NCBI GenBank assembly: GCA_022866585.1
Contig: JALHUP010000133.1
Coordinates: 1-17,225 of the forward strand
DNA from: Candidatus Zixiibacteriota bacterium
Lineage (GTDB): Bacteria; Zixibacteria; MSB-5A5; SM1-73
Length of the DNA stretch: 17,225 bases
Direction: 5' to 3'
The notes under the pieces are model-generated. The model made no database searches, was not told the DNA's origin, and was given only the letters and a program-made list of their open reading frames with translations. Below are positions 6,822 to 13,328 of the stretch, one piece after another (the first letter of the stretch is position 1; the number at the start of each line of letters is the position of its first letter). Position numbers and translations under genes: made by a program.

Positions 6822-7757
6822 TCAATATTCGAAAAGTGAACTTACCGATTCACCTTTATGGATACGCTTTATGGTCTCGCCAAATATCTTATCCATAGAT
6901 AAGATTTCAAATTTATCCGAAAGATTCTTATTCTCAGTATTTATGGTATCGGAGATGATCAGCTTCTTTATGGTAGATTTTTCAACCAATTCTAAAGATC
7001 TGCCAGACAGGACCGCATGGGTGCAGCAGGCATAAATCTGTTTGGCCCCTCTTTTGACCAAAAAATCTGCCGCTTGGGTTAAGGTTCCGGCAGTATCCAC
7101 AATATCGTCCCGGATGATTATGTTTTTACCTTCTACCTCACCAATCACATTCAAAATCTCCACCTGGTTAGCTACGTGTCTTTTCTTGTCTAAGACGGCA
7201 AATGGCATGGAAAGCTTCTTGGCAAAGTTTCGCACCATCTTTATGCTGCCCAAATCGGCTACCACCACCCAATCATTTGACCCAAAAGCAGCAAAGTAGT
7301 CATAAAAGACTGGATTGGAAAAAAGGTGATCCATGGGGATGTCGAAGAATCCTTGAATCTGAGCCGAATGCAGATCCATGGTTAATACTCTGTTTGCCCC
7401 TGCCACCGTGATCAGATTAGCCACCAATTTGGAGGTGATGGGGACTCGGGGTTGATCTTTTCTATCCTGACGAGCATAACCATAATAAGGTATCACCGCA
7501 GTGATTCTTTCGGCGGAAGCTCTTTTGGCGGCATCCAGGATCACCAGAAGCTCCAACAGATTTTCAGCCGGAGGATTGGTGGACTGTATTATGAAAACAT
7601 CCGTTCCCCGAATGTTCTCATTTATCTTAACCGAGATTTCTCCGTCAGAAAACCTTTTGATCTCGGCATCACACAGCGGGATCTTAAGATAATTGCTTAT
7701 CTGCCGAACTAATGGCAGGTTTGAGTTTCCAGTTATAAGTTTTATCTTCTCATTCAT
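6822..7757 (-). CDS. prs: Ribose-phosphate pyrophosphokinase (PRPP synthetase)
   Basis: It makes PRPP from ribose-5-phosphate and ATP for nucleotide, His and Trp synthesis. From the chosen ATG it is 311 residues, typical for class I enzymes. Motifs are RFSDGE at 35-40, YYGYARQDRK at 91-100 (ATP-side flexible loop), DLHSAQIQGFF at 128-138 (family signature) and DDIVDTAGTL at 217-226 (PRPP loop). The segment VVVADLGSIKM at 163-173 replaces the usual VVSPDxGGxxR but keeps the Asp. A longer frame from a TTG at 7784 exists. I prefer the ATG at 7757, because AGGA lies upstream and the decayed copy at 8616 matches prs from exactly this codon. It is co-transcribed with rplY. Confidence 0.95.
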   Translation of the reverse strand: MNEKIKLITGNSNLPLVRQISNYLKIPLCDAEIKRFSDGEISVKINENIRGTDVFIIQSTNPPAENLLELLVILDAAKRASAERITAVIPYYGYARQDRKDQPRVPITSKLVANLITVAGANRVLTMDLHSAQIQGFFDIPMDHLFSNPVFYDYFAAFGSNDWVVVADLGSIKMVRNFAKKLSMPFAVLDKKRHVANQVEILNVIGEVEGKNIIIRDDIVDTAGTLTQAADFLVKRGAKQIYACCTHAVLSGRSLELVEKSTIKKLIISDTINTENKNLSDKFEILSMDKIFGETIKRIHKGESVSSLFEY

Positions 7758-7848
7758 AATGCTCTTATTCCTGACGTAAGACAAGTCCTAACTTATTGGA
7801 ATCGGGAAATGAAATCATTTACTTCATGTTATCTGCCGTTGCAGGTAA

Positions 7849-8034
7849 TTATCCTATGACATGCTTCAGTTCACTGGGTTTGACTCTTTTTAAACTCAGC
7901 TTCCGCTCCAGCATAAATTTATTAGATTCTTCTCTAAGTTTTTCTACCCTCTGCGCAGGAGTTAATTCTTTTTCTTCCTCATAAATACTCTCCATTATGT
8001 GGTGAATCTCTCTTAATCCTTTAGGCCCTTTCAT
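7849..8034 (-). CDS. Small partner protein of the PIN-domain gene (putative antitoxin)
   Basis: The 61-residue, highly charged protein appears mostly helical (IHHIMESIYEEEKELTPAQR, then VEKLREESNKFMLERK), ending in a basic and hydrophobic segment, LKRVKPSELKHVIG. Its ATG overlaps the PIN gene stop as ATGA. A full AGGAGG sits 10 nt upstream inside the PIN gene, strong evidence that this small gene is translated. Short charged proteins next to VapC-like PIN genes usually act as antitoxins that cap the nuclease, and similar small proteins are known beside PIN genes. No DNA-binding fold is obvious, and the order (PIN gene first, partner second) is the reverse of the common vapBC layout. The antitoxin role is inferred from position. 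Confidence 0.65.
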   Translation of the reverse strand: MKGPKGLREIHHIMESIYEEEKELTPAQRVEKLREESNKFMLERKLSLKRVKPSELKHVIG

Positions 8035-8501
8035 AATTCAACCACCTCCTCTGGTGAACATATCTCAATCTCGTGATAGCCAAGTAATCTATTTATGCCA
8101 TTCACCATAACCCTTGTCTTTAATTTCACAATATGCTCAAAATTCCAGCTGACAATTGCGTCTATACCATTTATTACCGCTACAGCTATATGAAGTGCAT
8201 CACTTCTATACCGCTCAGGGATGATTCCCTCCTCGATATACCGATCAGCCATTTTCTCTGATTCTAAATCTATCTCCAGCAATAAGGGACTGCTCTCTCT
8301 TAATAATCCTTCTAATTGGGATCTCCTTGGCTCAGATGCCCGGCTAATTTCTCTGATTACTTCGTCCGATATATACATTCCTTCAGCTATTAAAGGCAAG
8401 TCTCTGAAAAGCTTTATGGTAATATCTTTCTTTTCTGTTTCGCCTTCTGCAAATACGAAATTAAATATGGTGGTATCGAGATAATACTTGATTTTCTTCA
8501 A
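8031..8501 (-). CDS. PIN-domain protein, VapC-like putative RNase toxin
   Basis: The 156-residue protein has the PIN-domain layout: YYLDTTIFNF with Asp9 near the N-terminus, SDEVIREI with Glu47 and Glu51 in the middle, RSDALHIAVAV with Asp101, then AIVSWNFEHIV. These correspond to the acidic metal-binding residues of VapC-type RNases, except that the fourth acidic position reads Asn120 (SWNFEH). That Asn occurs in part of the PIN superfamily as I recall. The start is TTG at 8501, supported by AAGAGG 5 nt upstream; no ATG lies in a better place. It overlaps the partner gene by 4 nt. Likely target is RNA, possibly tRNA or rRNA, but nothing in the sequence identifies it. The module interrupts the tRNA-Gln to prs interval. 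Confidence 0.82.
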   Translation of the reverse strand: MKKIKYYLDTTIFNFVFAEGETEKKDITIKLFRDLPLIAEGMYISDEVIREISRASEPRRSQLEGLLRESSPLLLEIDLESEKMADRYIEEGIIPERYRSDALHIAVAVINGIDAIVSWNFEHIVKLKTRVMVNGINRLLGYHEIEICSPEEVVEL

Positions 8502-8506
8502 GGTTG

Positions 8507-8512
8507 CCTCTT
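8507..8512 (-). promoter_or_regulatory. Ribosome binding site for the TTG-started PIN gene
   Basis: AAGAGG on the minus strand, 5 nt before the TTG at 8501. It decides the start of the PIN gene and lies at the very end of the prs-like remnant, so it marks the junction between the remnant and the module. Confidence 0.6.
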
Positions 8513-8618
8513 TTTACTATTTCCGGACCACACAGGCGAAGCTTAAAATAATCGGTGATCTTACCAATTAAGGATTTGCTGGAACTCTTACTCATCCGTT
8601 TTATCTTCTCATTCATAA
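8509..8618 (-). pseudogene. Decayed duplicate of the prs 5' end
   Basis: The stretch 8598-8618 is identical to 7739-7759, which spans the prs start codon. From the ATG at 8616 the copy reads MNEKIKRMSKSSSKSLIGK then ITDYFKLRLCGPEIVK. The real Prs reads MNEKIKLITGNSNLPLVRQ then ISNYLKIPLCDAEIKR, and the two align without gaps for about 35 codons. By hand count nucleotide identity is about 63% over 36 codons, 100% over the first six and roughly 69% over codons 16-33. Similarity fades where the PIN module begins. The frame then runs to a stop at 8463-8461 inside the PIN gene, giving a 51-codon ORF that is probably not a functional protein. It lies directly downstream of tRNA-Gln, where prs is expected to begin. 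Confidence 0.65.
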
Positions 8619-8661
8619 ACTATGACCCATGAACCGCCATTTCCTGGGTTGGGTGGCTGGG

Positions 8662-8695
8662 TCTACGAACCACGAACTACGAATCACGAACCGCC
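8662..8695. repeat. 7-nt-period array next to tRNA-Gln
   Basis: Units CTACGAA, CCACGAA, CTACGAA, TCACGAA follow one another at exactly 7-nt spacing, then CCGCC. It fills most of the gap between the tRNA 3' end and the prs remnant. Comparable 7-nt periodicity is seen at 4311-4341, 5670-5823 and 13158-13194. Confidence 0.65.
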
Positions 8696-8699
8696 TAAA

Positions 8700-8774
8700 T
8701 GGCTGGGGCGCCAGGATTCGAACCTGGGAATACAAGATCCAAAGTCTTGTGTCTTACCGCTTGACGACGCCCCA
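8700..8774 (-). tRNA. tRNA-Gln (anticodon UUG)
   Basis: On the minus strand the acceptor arms TGGGGCG and CGCCCCA pair, followed by discriminator G and an encoded CCA (8702-8700). The anticodon stem CAAGA/TCTTG closes the loop CTTTGGA, with anticodon TTG. The T arm CCAGG-TTCGAAT-CCTGG is canonical. The gene begins 5 nt after the spoVG stop codon, so the tRNA is probably cut from a spoVG-containing transcript. The position between ispE/spoVG and prs matches a widely seen gene order. Confidence 0.97.
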
Positions 8775-8775
8775 A

Positions 8776-8787
8776 ACAGTTAACTGT
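8776..8787. promoter_or_regulatory. Perfect 12-nt palindrome over the spoVG stop codon
   Basis: ACAGTTAACTGT spans the spoVG TAA stop and ends 1 nt before the tRNA-Gln 5' end. It may be chance, a processing signal for tRNA release, or a protein-binding site; nothing in the sequence settles this. Confidence 0.3.
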
Positions 8788-9067
8788 CTTGGTGTTCTGT
8801 GCCAGCCTCTTTGCTTTTCAGCTGTTCTTCATAAGCTGCCAGGACCTTGTCTTCGATCAGCCTGCGCATCTCGTTGTTGATGGGATGAGCTATGTCCTGA
8901 TGAGTCCCATTCTGCCTTTTCCGGCTGGGCATGGAAACGAAGTAACCCTTAGCTCCATTTATCACTTTCATCCCTCGAATCACGAAAGAGTTATCGAAGG
9001 TAACATTGACAAATGCCTTGAGCTTGGGCTCATCCCTAAAAGATATCCTCACCTCGGTGATTTCCAC
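8780..9067 (-). CDS. spoVG: SpoVG family RNA/DNA-binding regulator
   Basis: SpoVG is a small site-specific nucleic-acid-binding protein first known from Bacillus sporulation but present in many non-sporing bacteria. At 95 residues it has normal length. It shows the family's MEITEVRISF start, LKAFVNVTFDNSFVIRGMKV, and FVSMPSRKRQNGTHQDIAHP in the central conserved block. It ends in a helical, charged tail. The start is GTG at 9067, with AGGAGG 8 nt upstream. Neighbours are ispE (107-bp gap containing a 12-bp hairpin) and tRNA-Gln immediately downstream. There is no sign of sporulation genes here, so a general regulatory role is more likely. Confidence 0.95.
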   Translation of the reverse strand: MEITEVRISFRDEPKLKAFVNVTFDNSFVIRGMKVINGAKGYFVSMPSRKRQNGTHQDIAHPINNEMRRLIEDKVLAAYEEQLKSKEAGTEHQDS

Positions 9068-9128
9068 TTTGTCTTCCTCCTAATCAAAAGTTGATGTTGT
9101 TTGTGGACAGTTTACACTTCCTAACACA

Positions 9129-9155
9129 CTTCGCTTTCGGCTTCCGAAAGCGAAG
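9129..9155. repeat. Perfect 12-bp hairpin between ispE and spoVG
   Basis: CTTCGCTTTCGG (9129-9140) and CCGAAAGCGAAG (9144-9155) are exact complements with a 3-nt loop. No T-tract follows on the transcribed strand, so it does not look like a normal intrinsic terminator. It could stabilise or process the mRNA between the two genes. Confidence 0.6.
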
Positions 9156-9174
9156 GGGATTCATTTCGAAGGAC

Positions 9175-10035
9175 CTAACTCTTGCCAGGGATTGGCTGGG
9201 TTAAAAATATTTGCCAATCGCCCTCTGAAAGCCTTTTTGTCACCTCCTCTGCTTGTGATTTTTTCTCAAAGACACCATAAACGGTAGGTCCACTTCCCGA
9301 CATGGATGACTTTATCGCACCGAATTTCTCCAAAGTTTCCTTGATCTGGCTAATCATTGCATACCGATTTACCACCACCCTTTCTAAGTCATTATGAAAT
9401 TGCGTCAAAGTCCCAAAAAAACCATCCTTATTATCACAAATTTCTAAGTTAATAAATGATTTATCTTCTGTCAAGTCAATTTTTACATCCCCATAAACCC
9501 TTTCGGTGGAAATCTTGAAATTCGGACAAACCAAAACCAGCCAATAGTCTCGATATAAACTTATCGGCACAATCTTTTCCCCTCTACCCTGGGCAATAGC
9601 CTGTCCGGAATATAGGAAAAAAGGAACATCCGACCCTATTCTCGAACCGAGGGAATGCAATTTCTGAAAAGAAAGTTTTAAATCGAAAAGTTGGTTTATT
9701 CCCTTTAAGGTAAAGGCGGCATTTGAGCTTCCACCTCCCAAACCCGCTGAAACCGGGATTTTTTTTTCGATATCTATTCTCACTCCTCCCTTAAAGTTTC
9801 TTTCTTTGAATAACAAATCTGCGGCCTGATAAGCCAAATTTTTTTCATCTTTAGGAACATCCGGATGGTCACATTCGATAACTATACCTTTTTCGGTTTT
9901 ATGAAGCGTCAATTGGTCATATAAATCTATGGCTTGCATCACCGAGAAGATTTCATGATAACCGTCCTCCCTTTTTTTCAGAACGTAAAGGCAAAGATTG
10001 ATCTTGGCGTATGATTTAAGAGCTAATTTCTCCAA
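9175..10035 (-). CDS. ispE: 4-diphosphocytidyl-2-C-methyl-D-erythritol kinase
   Basis: IspE phosphorylates CDP-methylerythritol in the MEP (non-mevalonate) isoprenoid pathway, using ATP. The 286-residue protein has the GHMP-kinase motifs: SYAKINLCLYV at 8-18 with the conserved Lys11, PVSAGLGGGSSNAA at 94-107 (ATP loop), IGSDVPFFL at 133-141 with the catalytic Asp136, and SSMSGSGPTVYG near the C-terminus. The start is TTG at 10035, supported by GAAGG 7 nt upstream and by alignment of the N-terminus to the family. It begins 1 nt after the stop of the upstream Wzi-like gene, so the two should be co-translated. Its presence indicates that the organism uses the MEP pathway. Confidence 0.96.
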   Translation of the reverse strand: MEKLALKSYAKINLCLYVLKKREDGYHEIFSVMQAIDLYDQLTLHKTEKGIVIECDHPDVPKDEKNLAYQAADLLFKERNFKGGVRIDIEKKIPVSAGLGGGSSNAAFTLKGINQLFDLKLSFQKLHSLGSRIGSDVPFFLYSGQAIAQGRGEKIVPISLYRDYWLVLVCPNFKISTERVYGDVKIDLTEDKSFINLEICDNKDGFFGTLTQFHNDLERVVVNRYAMISQIKETLEKFGAIKSSMSGSGPTVYGVFEKKSQAEEVTKRLSEGDWQIFLTQPIPGKS

Positions 10036-10036
10036 A

Positions 10037-11641
10037 TTAAAACCTTCTCTCCTTCCATAAATTTAAGTTTAATCTCATTTCCAATCCAAAATCATCCACC
10101 TTTTTTCCACTTGCATTTTGAAAATTTCTGATTCTTTTGTAACCCCAGGCCCAATCGAGTTTGAAATTGGAATTGGGTTGATAACTGGCTTCAAATCTTA
10201 TCTGGTTTGAATATTCTACGATCCCAGAGGGGAATTTCTTGGGATGCGGTACAGCTGGAGTTTGGGGCGTCTCGATCCTCCCCTCTCCTTTTCTTTTGTA
10301 GTCTTCTGAAAAGGAGACCTCTATGTCTTTGTTTAGATGATAGACGAGTTTCAAAAAGAGCCTATCCGCATCGGGTCCCAGAATGCTCCCCATTCCGAAA
10401 CCATGATAAGTATAAATATTCCAGGGCTTATTTTGCCCATACACCCAATTGTTTATCTTGGTATACTCGATATTCATATAGCTTTTTTTCAAGCCGAACA
10501 ATTGGGCGCCATCGAATCCGATTTGAAACCCAGTTTGTTGTGGCTCCGATTTAAAATCATATTGGAAATCATCCACCAAAATCTCTGCATAAAATTCCTT
10601 ATTTTTAAACCAGGTCAAGGCCAGATCAAAAGCCCATAGAGGATTGTCATCCACGTCTTGGTTATATTGCTCGCCGTAGTAAGGCAAAAGAGGATTCAAA
10701 TAATAAGGTTCAGGATTCCTATTTTGACCCCCATAAACAACCACCTCGGAGATTCCCATCTCCAATCCGAATTTCAGTTTAAGATTTACTCTGTGTCCGG
10801 AGAGATATCTTTTGGCAAAAAAACCCGGTGATAATTCCCCCACCTCTGGATAGTAGGGAACCCAAATTTGATCCAGAATAGTGGTAAAATAGATAAATTT
10901 AAATGAGCCCAGTTTGCCTTCCAGTTTGAGCATATCGAATGGGGGGATTAGGTCCGAAAGCAAAAGCACATCCTCTTTACCCGGTCCCCATCTTAAGTGA
11001 TCCCTTCCCAAAAGAAGATAAAAATATTTTAAGTCTACTTGAGCATAAGCTTCGTCAAAAACTCCGGTCAAATCCTTTTTCCATTTTCTTCCCCAATATC
11101 TTCTTTCCTTTTCGGCTCTGGTATCGATTATCACCCGATCCTTCAAAACCAATCTTTTATCAAACTCAAGCGCCGCATCAAATTTCGCTTGCAAACGACC
11201 ATAAGAACTGTCGTTTCCTGTTATATCACCAAAAAATACGGGATATGTGCCATATTTCAGGATATGATGATTTTCATCTTTCCCCGTCTTTGGCGGAAAT
11301 TCCGACGGGTATCTTTTTTGATAAAGCTCTTCGATTTCAAAGCGGAATTCTTGGTTCAATTTTTCAAGAAGCCAGAGCTGAGACGCGGTCAATTCTAATT
11401 CTTGTTTTTTTTGCTTTTGGTTTATCTCTAAAATATAGGAGGCAATCTCCCCTCTGGTGTAGGGTTTAACATTTCGATGGAGTTGCGGAAATAAACCTTG
11501 GGGATAAAGCTCATCCAAGGTCGAATATACCCAACTATCCAAAGGTATGTTTTCCAATAGGGTGGCTTTTGAGACAGAAGAGAAAACACAGAAAATTAGA
11601 AAGAACAATAAGAAGCTAATTCTACAAATTCTTTTCCCCAA
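10037..11641 (-). CDS. Wzi-like outer-membrane barrel, putative capsule assembly protein
   Basis: The 534-residue protein has a signal peptide (GKRICR, then a hydrophobic run, with likely cleavage after VSKA near residue 26). The N-terminal part has short helices (WVYSTLDELYPQGL). From about residue 130 on it alternates polar, hydrophobic and aromatic residues as expected for a large beta-barrel. The segment LLLGRDHLRWGPG followed by LLLSDLIPPFDML, around residue 215, is characteristic of the Wzi/capsule-assembly family. Wzi proteins sit in the outer membrane and help attach surface polysaccharide, which fits the nucleotide-sugar genes on both sides. The start is TTG at 11641 with only a weak ribosome site, chosen because it provides the basic n-region. 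It ends 1 nt before ispE. Confidence 0.8.
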   Translation of the reverse strand: MGKRICRISFLLFFLIFCVFSSVSKATLLENIPLDSWVYSTLDELYPQGLFPQLHRNVKPYTRGEIASYILEINQKQKKQELELTASQLWLLEKLNQEFRFEIEELYQKRYPSEFPPKTGKDENHHILKYGTYPVFFGDITGNDSSYGRLQAKFDAALEFDKRLVLKDRVIIDTRAEKERRYWGRKWKKDLTGVFDEAYAQVDLKYFYLLLGRDHLRWGPGKEDVLLLSDLIPPFDMLKLEGKLGSFKFIYFTTILDQIWVPYYPEVGELSPGFFAKRYLSGHRVNLKLKFGLEMGISEVVVYGGQNRNPEPYYLNPLLPYYGEQYNQDVDDNPLWAFDLALTWFKNKEFYAEILVDDFQYDFKSEPQQTGFQIGFDGAQLFGLKKSYMNIEYTKINNWVYGQNKPWNIYTYHGFGMGSILGPDADRLFLKLVYHLNKDIEVSFSEDYKRKGEGRIETPQTPAVPHPKKFPSGIVEYSNQIRFEASYQPNSNFKLDWAWGYKRIRNFQNASGKKVDDFGLEMRLNLNLWKERRF

Positions 11642-11745
11642 AGTCTTCCAGTTTCCTTTTAGTTCAGAACTGTCCCGAGGTGATTTAATTGCAAATATTC
11701 CTTACTTCTGTACCCAAGCCTGGGGGAGTGAGTGACACTAAAGCA

Positions 11746-11803
11746 GGAGTAGCAGAGTTTGCTCTACCTATGTATTAAAACGCGAGACAAGTCTCGCTAC
11801 TCC
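11746..11803. repeat. Palindromic intergenic repeat
   Basis: Outer arms GGAGTAGC (11746-11753) and GCTACTCC (11796-11803) are exact complements. Inside is GCGAGAC/GTCTCGC around 11782-11797, overlapping the right outer arm, so the two stems would be alternatives. It lies in the 193-bp gap between the WbpA-like gene and the wzi-like gene, where no gene is seen. It may serve as the mRNA end of the dehydrogenase gene; no strong T-tract follows. Confidence 0.6.
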
Positions 11804-11834
11804 GATCTTAAAAGTCCTTCACACAAAACGATTT

Positions 11835-13142
11835 TTACAATTTTACAATTTTCTTTTGATTCCCTTTGACATTCTTGGTGGCGTTTCGGGTATCCATAAC
11901 CAACGGTGAGTTTTGAACTATAAAGTCATAATCATAAGCGGTGTGATCGGTGACGATCACCACACAATCTGCCTTTTGTAAAAGATCCTTGGTCAATTCG
12001 ACTGATTTCATCACCGAGTCGTCCATACGAATGGATGGGACATGCGGATCATTATAACTGACTTCTGCCCCTCCGTTCTCCAGAAGTTTTATCACGTCTA
12101 AAGCCGGGGATTCCCTCACATCTTTGATGTCCCTTTTATAAGCCACCCCCAAGACCAATATCTTCGATCCTTTCAGGCTTTTCTTTTTTTCATTAAGAGC
12201 CCGGTTTACCCTTTCCACCACATATTCGGGCATGTGGGAGTTTATGTCACCTGCCAGTTCGATAAATCGGGCATAGTAATTCAAAGACTTAAGTTTCCAT
12301 GAAAGATAGTGCGGATCAATGGGAATACAATGTCCGCCCAATCCCGGACCCGGATAGAAGGGCATGAATCCAAAAGGCTTGGTGTTAGCGGCGTCGATTA
12401 TCTCCCAGACGTCGATTTTTAGCCTATCGCACATCAAAGCCACTTCGTTCACCAACCCGATGTTCACCGACCGGAAAGTATTCTCCAGAAGTTTGACCAT
12501 CTCCGCACTCTTGGTGGAGGAAACCGGAATCGCTTTGACTATGGTCTGCTCATAGAAAAGCTTGGCTATTTTTGTGCATTCAGGTGTTATCCCTCCCACC
12601 ACTCTGGGGGTATTCTTGGTGCCATAGGATTTATTCCCTGGATCTACCCTTTCGGGAGAAAACGCCAAAAAGAAATCTTTGCCCACCTTGAGTCCGGTTT
12701 CTTGTAGGATGGGGAGGATCAATTCCTCTGTGGTTCCTGGATAGGTGGTACTCTCCAAAATTACCAACTGCCCCGGATGCAGGTATTTTTGAACTTCTCG
12801 CACCGCCGCCAGAATGTAGGAAACATCCGGATCTTTGGTCTTGCTCAATGGAGTGGGAACGCAGATGGGAACGCAATCTGCTTTCTTTAAGGCAGAAAAA
12901 TCGGTGGTGGCTTTGATCTTTCCAGATTTCATCAGAGATTTTAGATCTTCATCCGAGACATCATCAATATCCGATTTGCCTGAGTTGATTAGATTAACTT
13001 TATTGGGATTTATGTCGATCCCGATAACATGCAAGTTCTCTTTCCCCAACTCCACTGCTAAGGGGAGTCCTACATATCCCATCCCAATAACCCCCACCAC
13101 AGCAGTTCTGTTTTTAATCTTTTGCTCTAAGGTTTTATACAA
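11835..13142 (-). CDS. wbpA: UDP-N-acetylglucosamine 6-dehydrogenase type nucleotide-sugar dehydrogenase
   Basis: This NAD+-dependent four-electron dehydrogenase oxidises C6 of a UDP-sugar to a uronic acid in the cytoplasm. The 435-residue protein has GMGYVGLP at 20-27 (NAD site), ICVPTPL at 93-99, ESTTYPGTTEE at 130-140, SPERVDPG at 162-169, and GGHCIPIDP at 269-277 with the catalytic Cys272. The block LMCDRLKIDVWEIIDAA followed by TKPFGFMPFYPGPG is typical of the WbpA subgroup, which uses UDP-GlcNAc rather than UDP-glucose. The choice of substrate is inferred from this similarity. The start is TTG at 13142, with AGGAGG 7 nt upstream. The product would feed surface polysaccharide synthesis. 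Confidence 0.9.
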   Translation of the reverse strand: MYKTLEQKIKNRTAVVGVIGMGYVGLPLAVELGKENLHVIGIDINPNKVNLINSGKSDIDDVSDEDLKSLMKSGKIKATTDFSALKKADCVPICVPTPLSKTKDPDVSYILAAVREVQKYLHPGQLVILESTTYPGTTEELILPILQETGLKVGKDFFLAFSPERVDPGNKSYGTKNTPRVVGGITPECTKIAKLFYEQTIVKAIPVSSTKSAEMVKLLENTFRSVNIGLVNEVALMCDRLKIDVWEIIDAANTKPFGFMPFYPGPGLGGHCIPIDPHYLSWKLKSLNYYARFIELAGDINSHMPEYVVERVNRALNEKKKSLKGSKILVLGVAYKRDIKDVRESPALDVIKLLENGGAEVSYNDPHVPSIRMDDSVMKSVELTKDLLQKADCVVIVTDHTAYDYDFIVQNSPLVMDTRNATKNVKGNQKKIVKL

Positions 13143-13149
13143 AGCTGTT

Positions 13150-13155
13150 CCTCCT
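13150..13155 (-). promoter_or_regulatory. Ribosome binding site for the TTG-started dehydrogenase gene
   Basis: AGGAGG on the minus strand, 7 nt before the TTG at 13142. This settles the TTG as start of the WbpA-like gene. Confidence 0.7.
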
Positions 13156-13157
13156 TT

Positions 13158-13194
13158 TAATGACTAATGACGAATGATTAATGACGAATGACGG
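13158..13194. repeat. 7-nt-period array
   Basis: TAATGAC, TAATGAC, GAATGAT, TAATGAC, GAATGAC at exact 7-nt spacing. It lies immediately upstream of the dehydrogenase ribosome site, so it is likely in the 5' leader or promoter region of that gene. Confidence 0.75.
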
Positions 13195-13257
13195 ATTTTG
13201 AATTCATCCTCCGCTATTGATACAAATGTACAATTTTTTTTACGTCCTACTTGGTTT

Positions 13258-13296
13258 CCCCCTCACCCTAACCCTCTCCCCACTGGGGAGAGGGGA
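13258..13296. repeat. CCCCCTCACCC palindromic repeat, copy downstream of the SDR gene
   Basis: The arms CCCTCTCCCC and GGGGAGAGGG form a hairpin with loop ACT. The whole unit matches 14296-14336 in the same orientation. Differences are a 2-nt shorter spacer and two substitutions near the end. It lies 32 nt past the stop of the SDR gene. Confidence 0.8.
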
Positions 13297-13328
13297 TAGC
13301 AACGTCCGAGAAATAATTTACGCTCGTA

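Noticed and set aside
7758..7784. TTG-started N-terminal extension of Prs by nine residues
   Set aside because: The ATG at 7757 fits the family N-terminus, has AGGA upstream, and is the exact point where the decayed prs copy also begins.
8629..8880. Plus-strand open frame across the tRNA-Gln locus
   Set aside because: It is antisense to the tRNA and spoVG, which account fully for the sequence.
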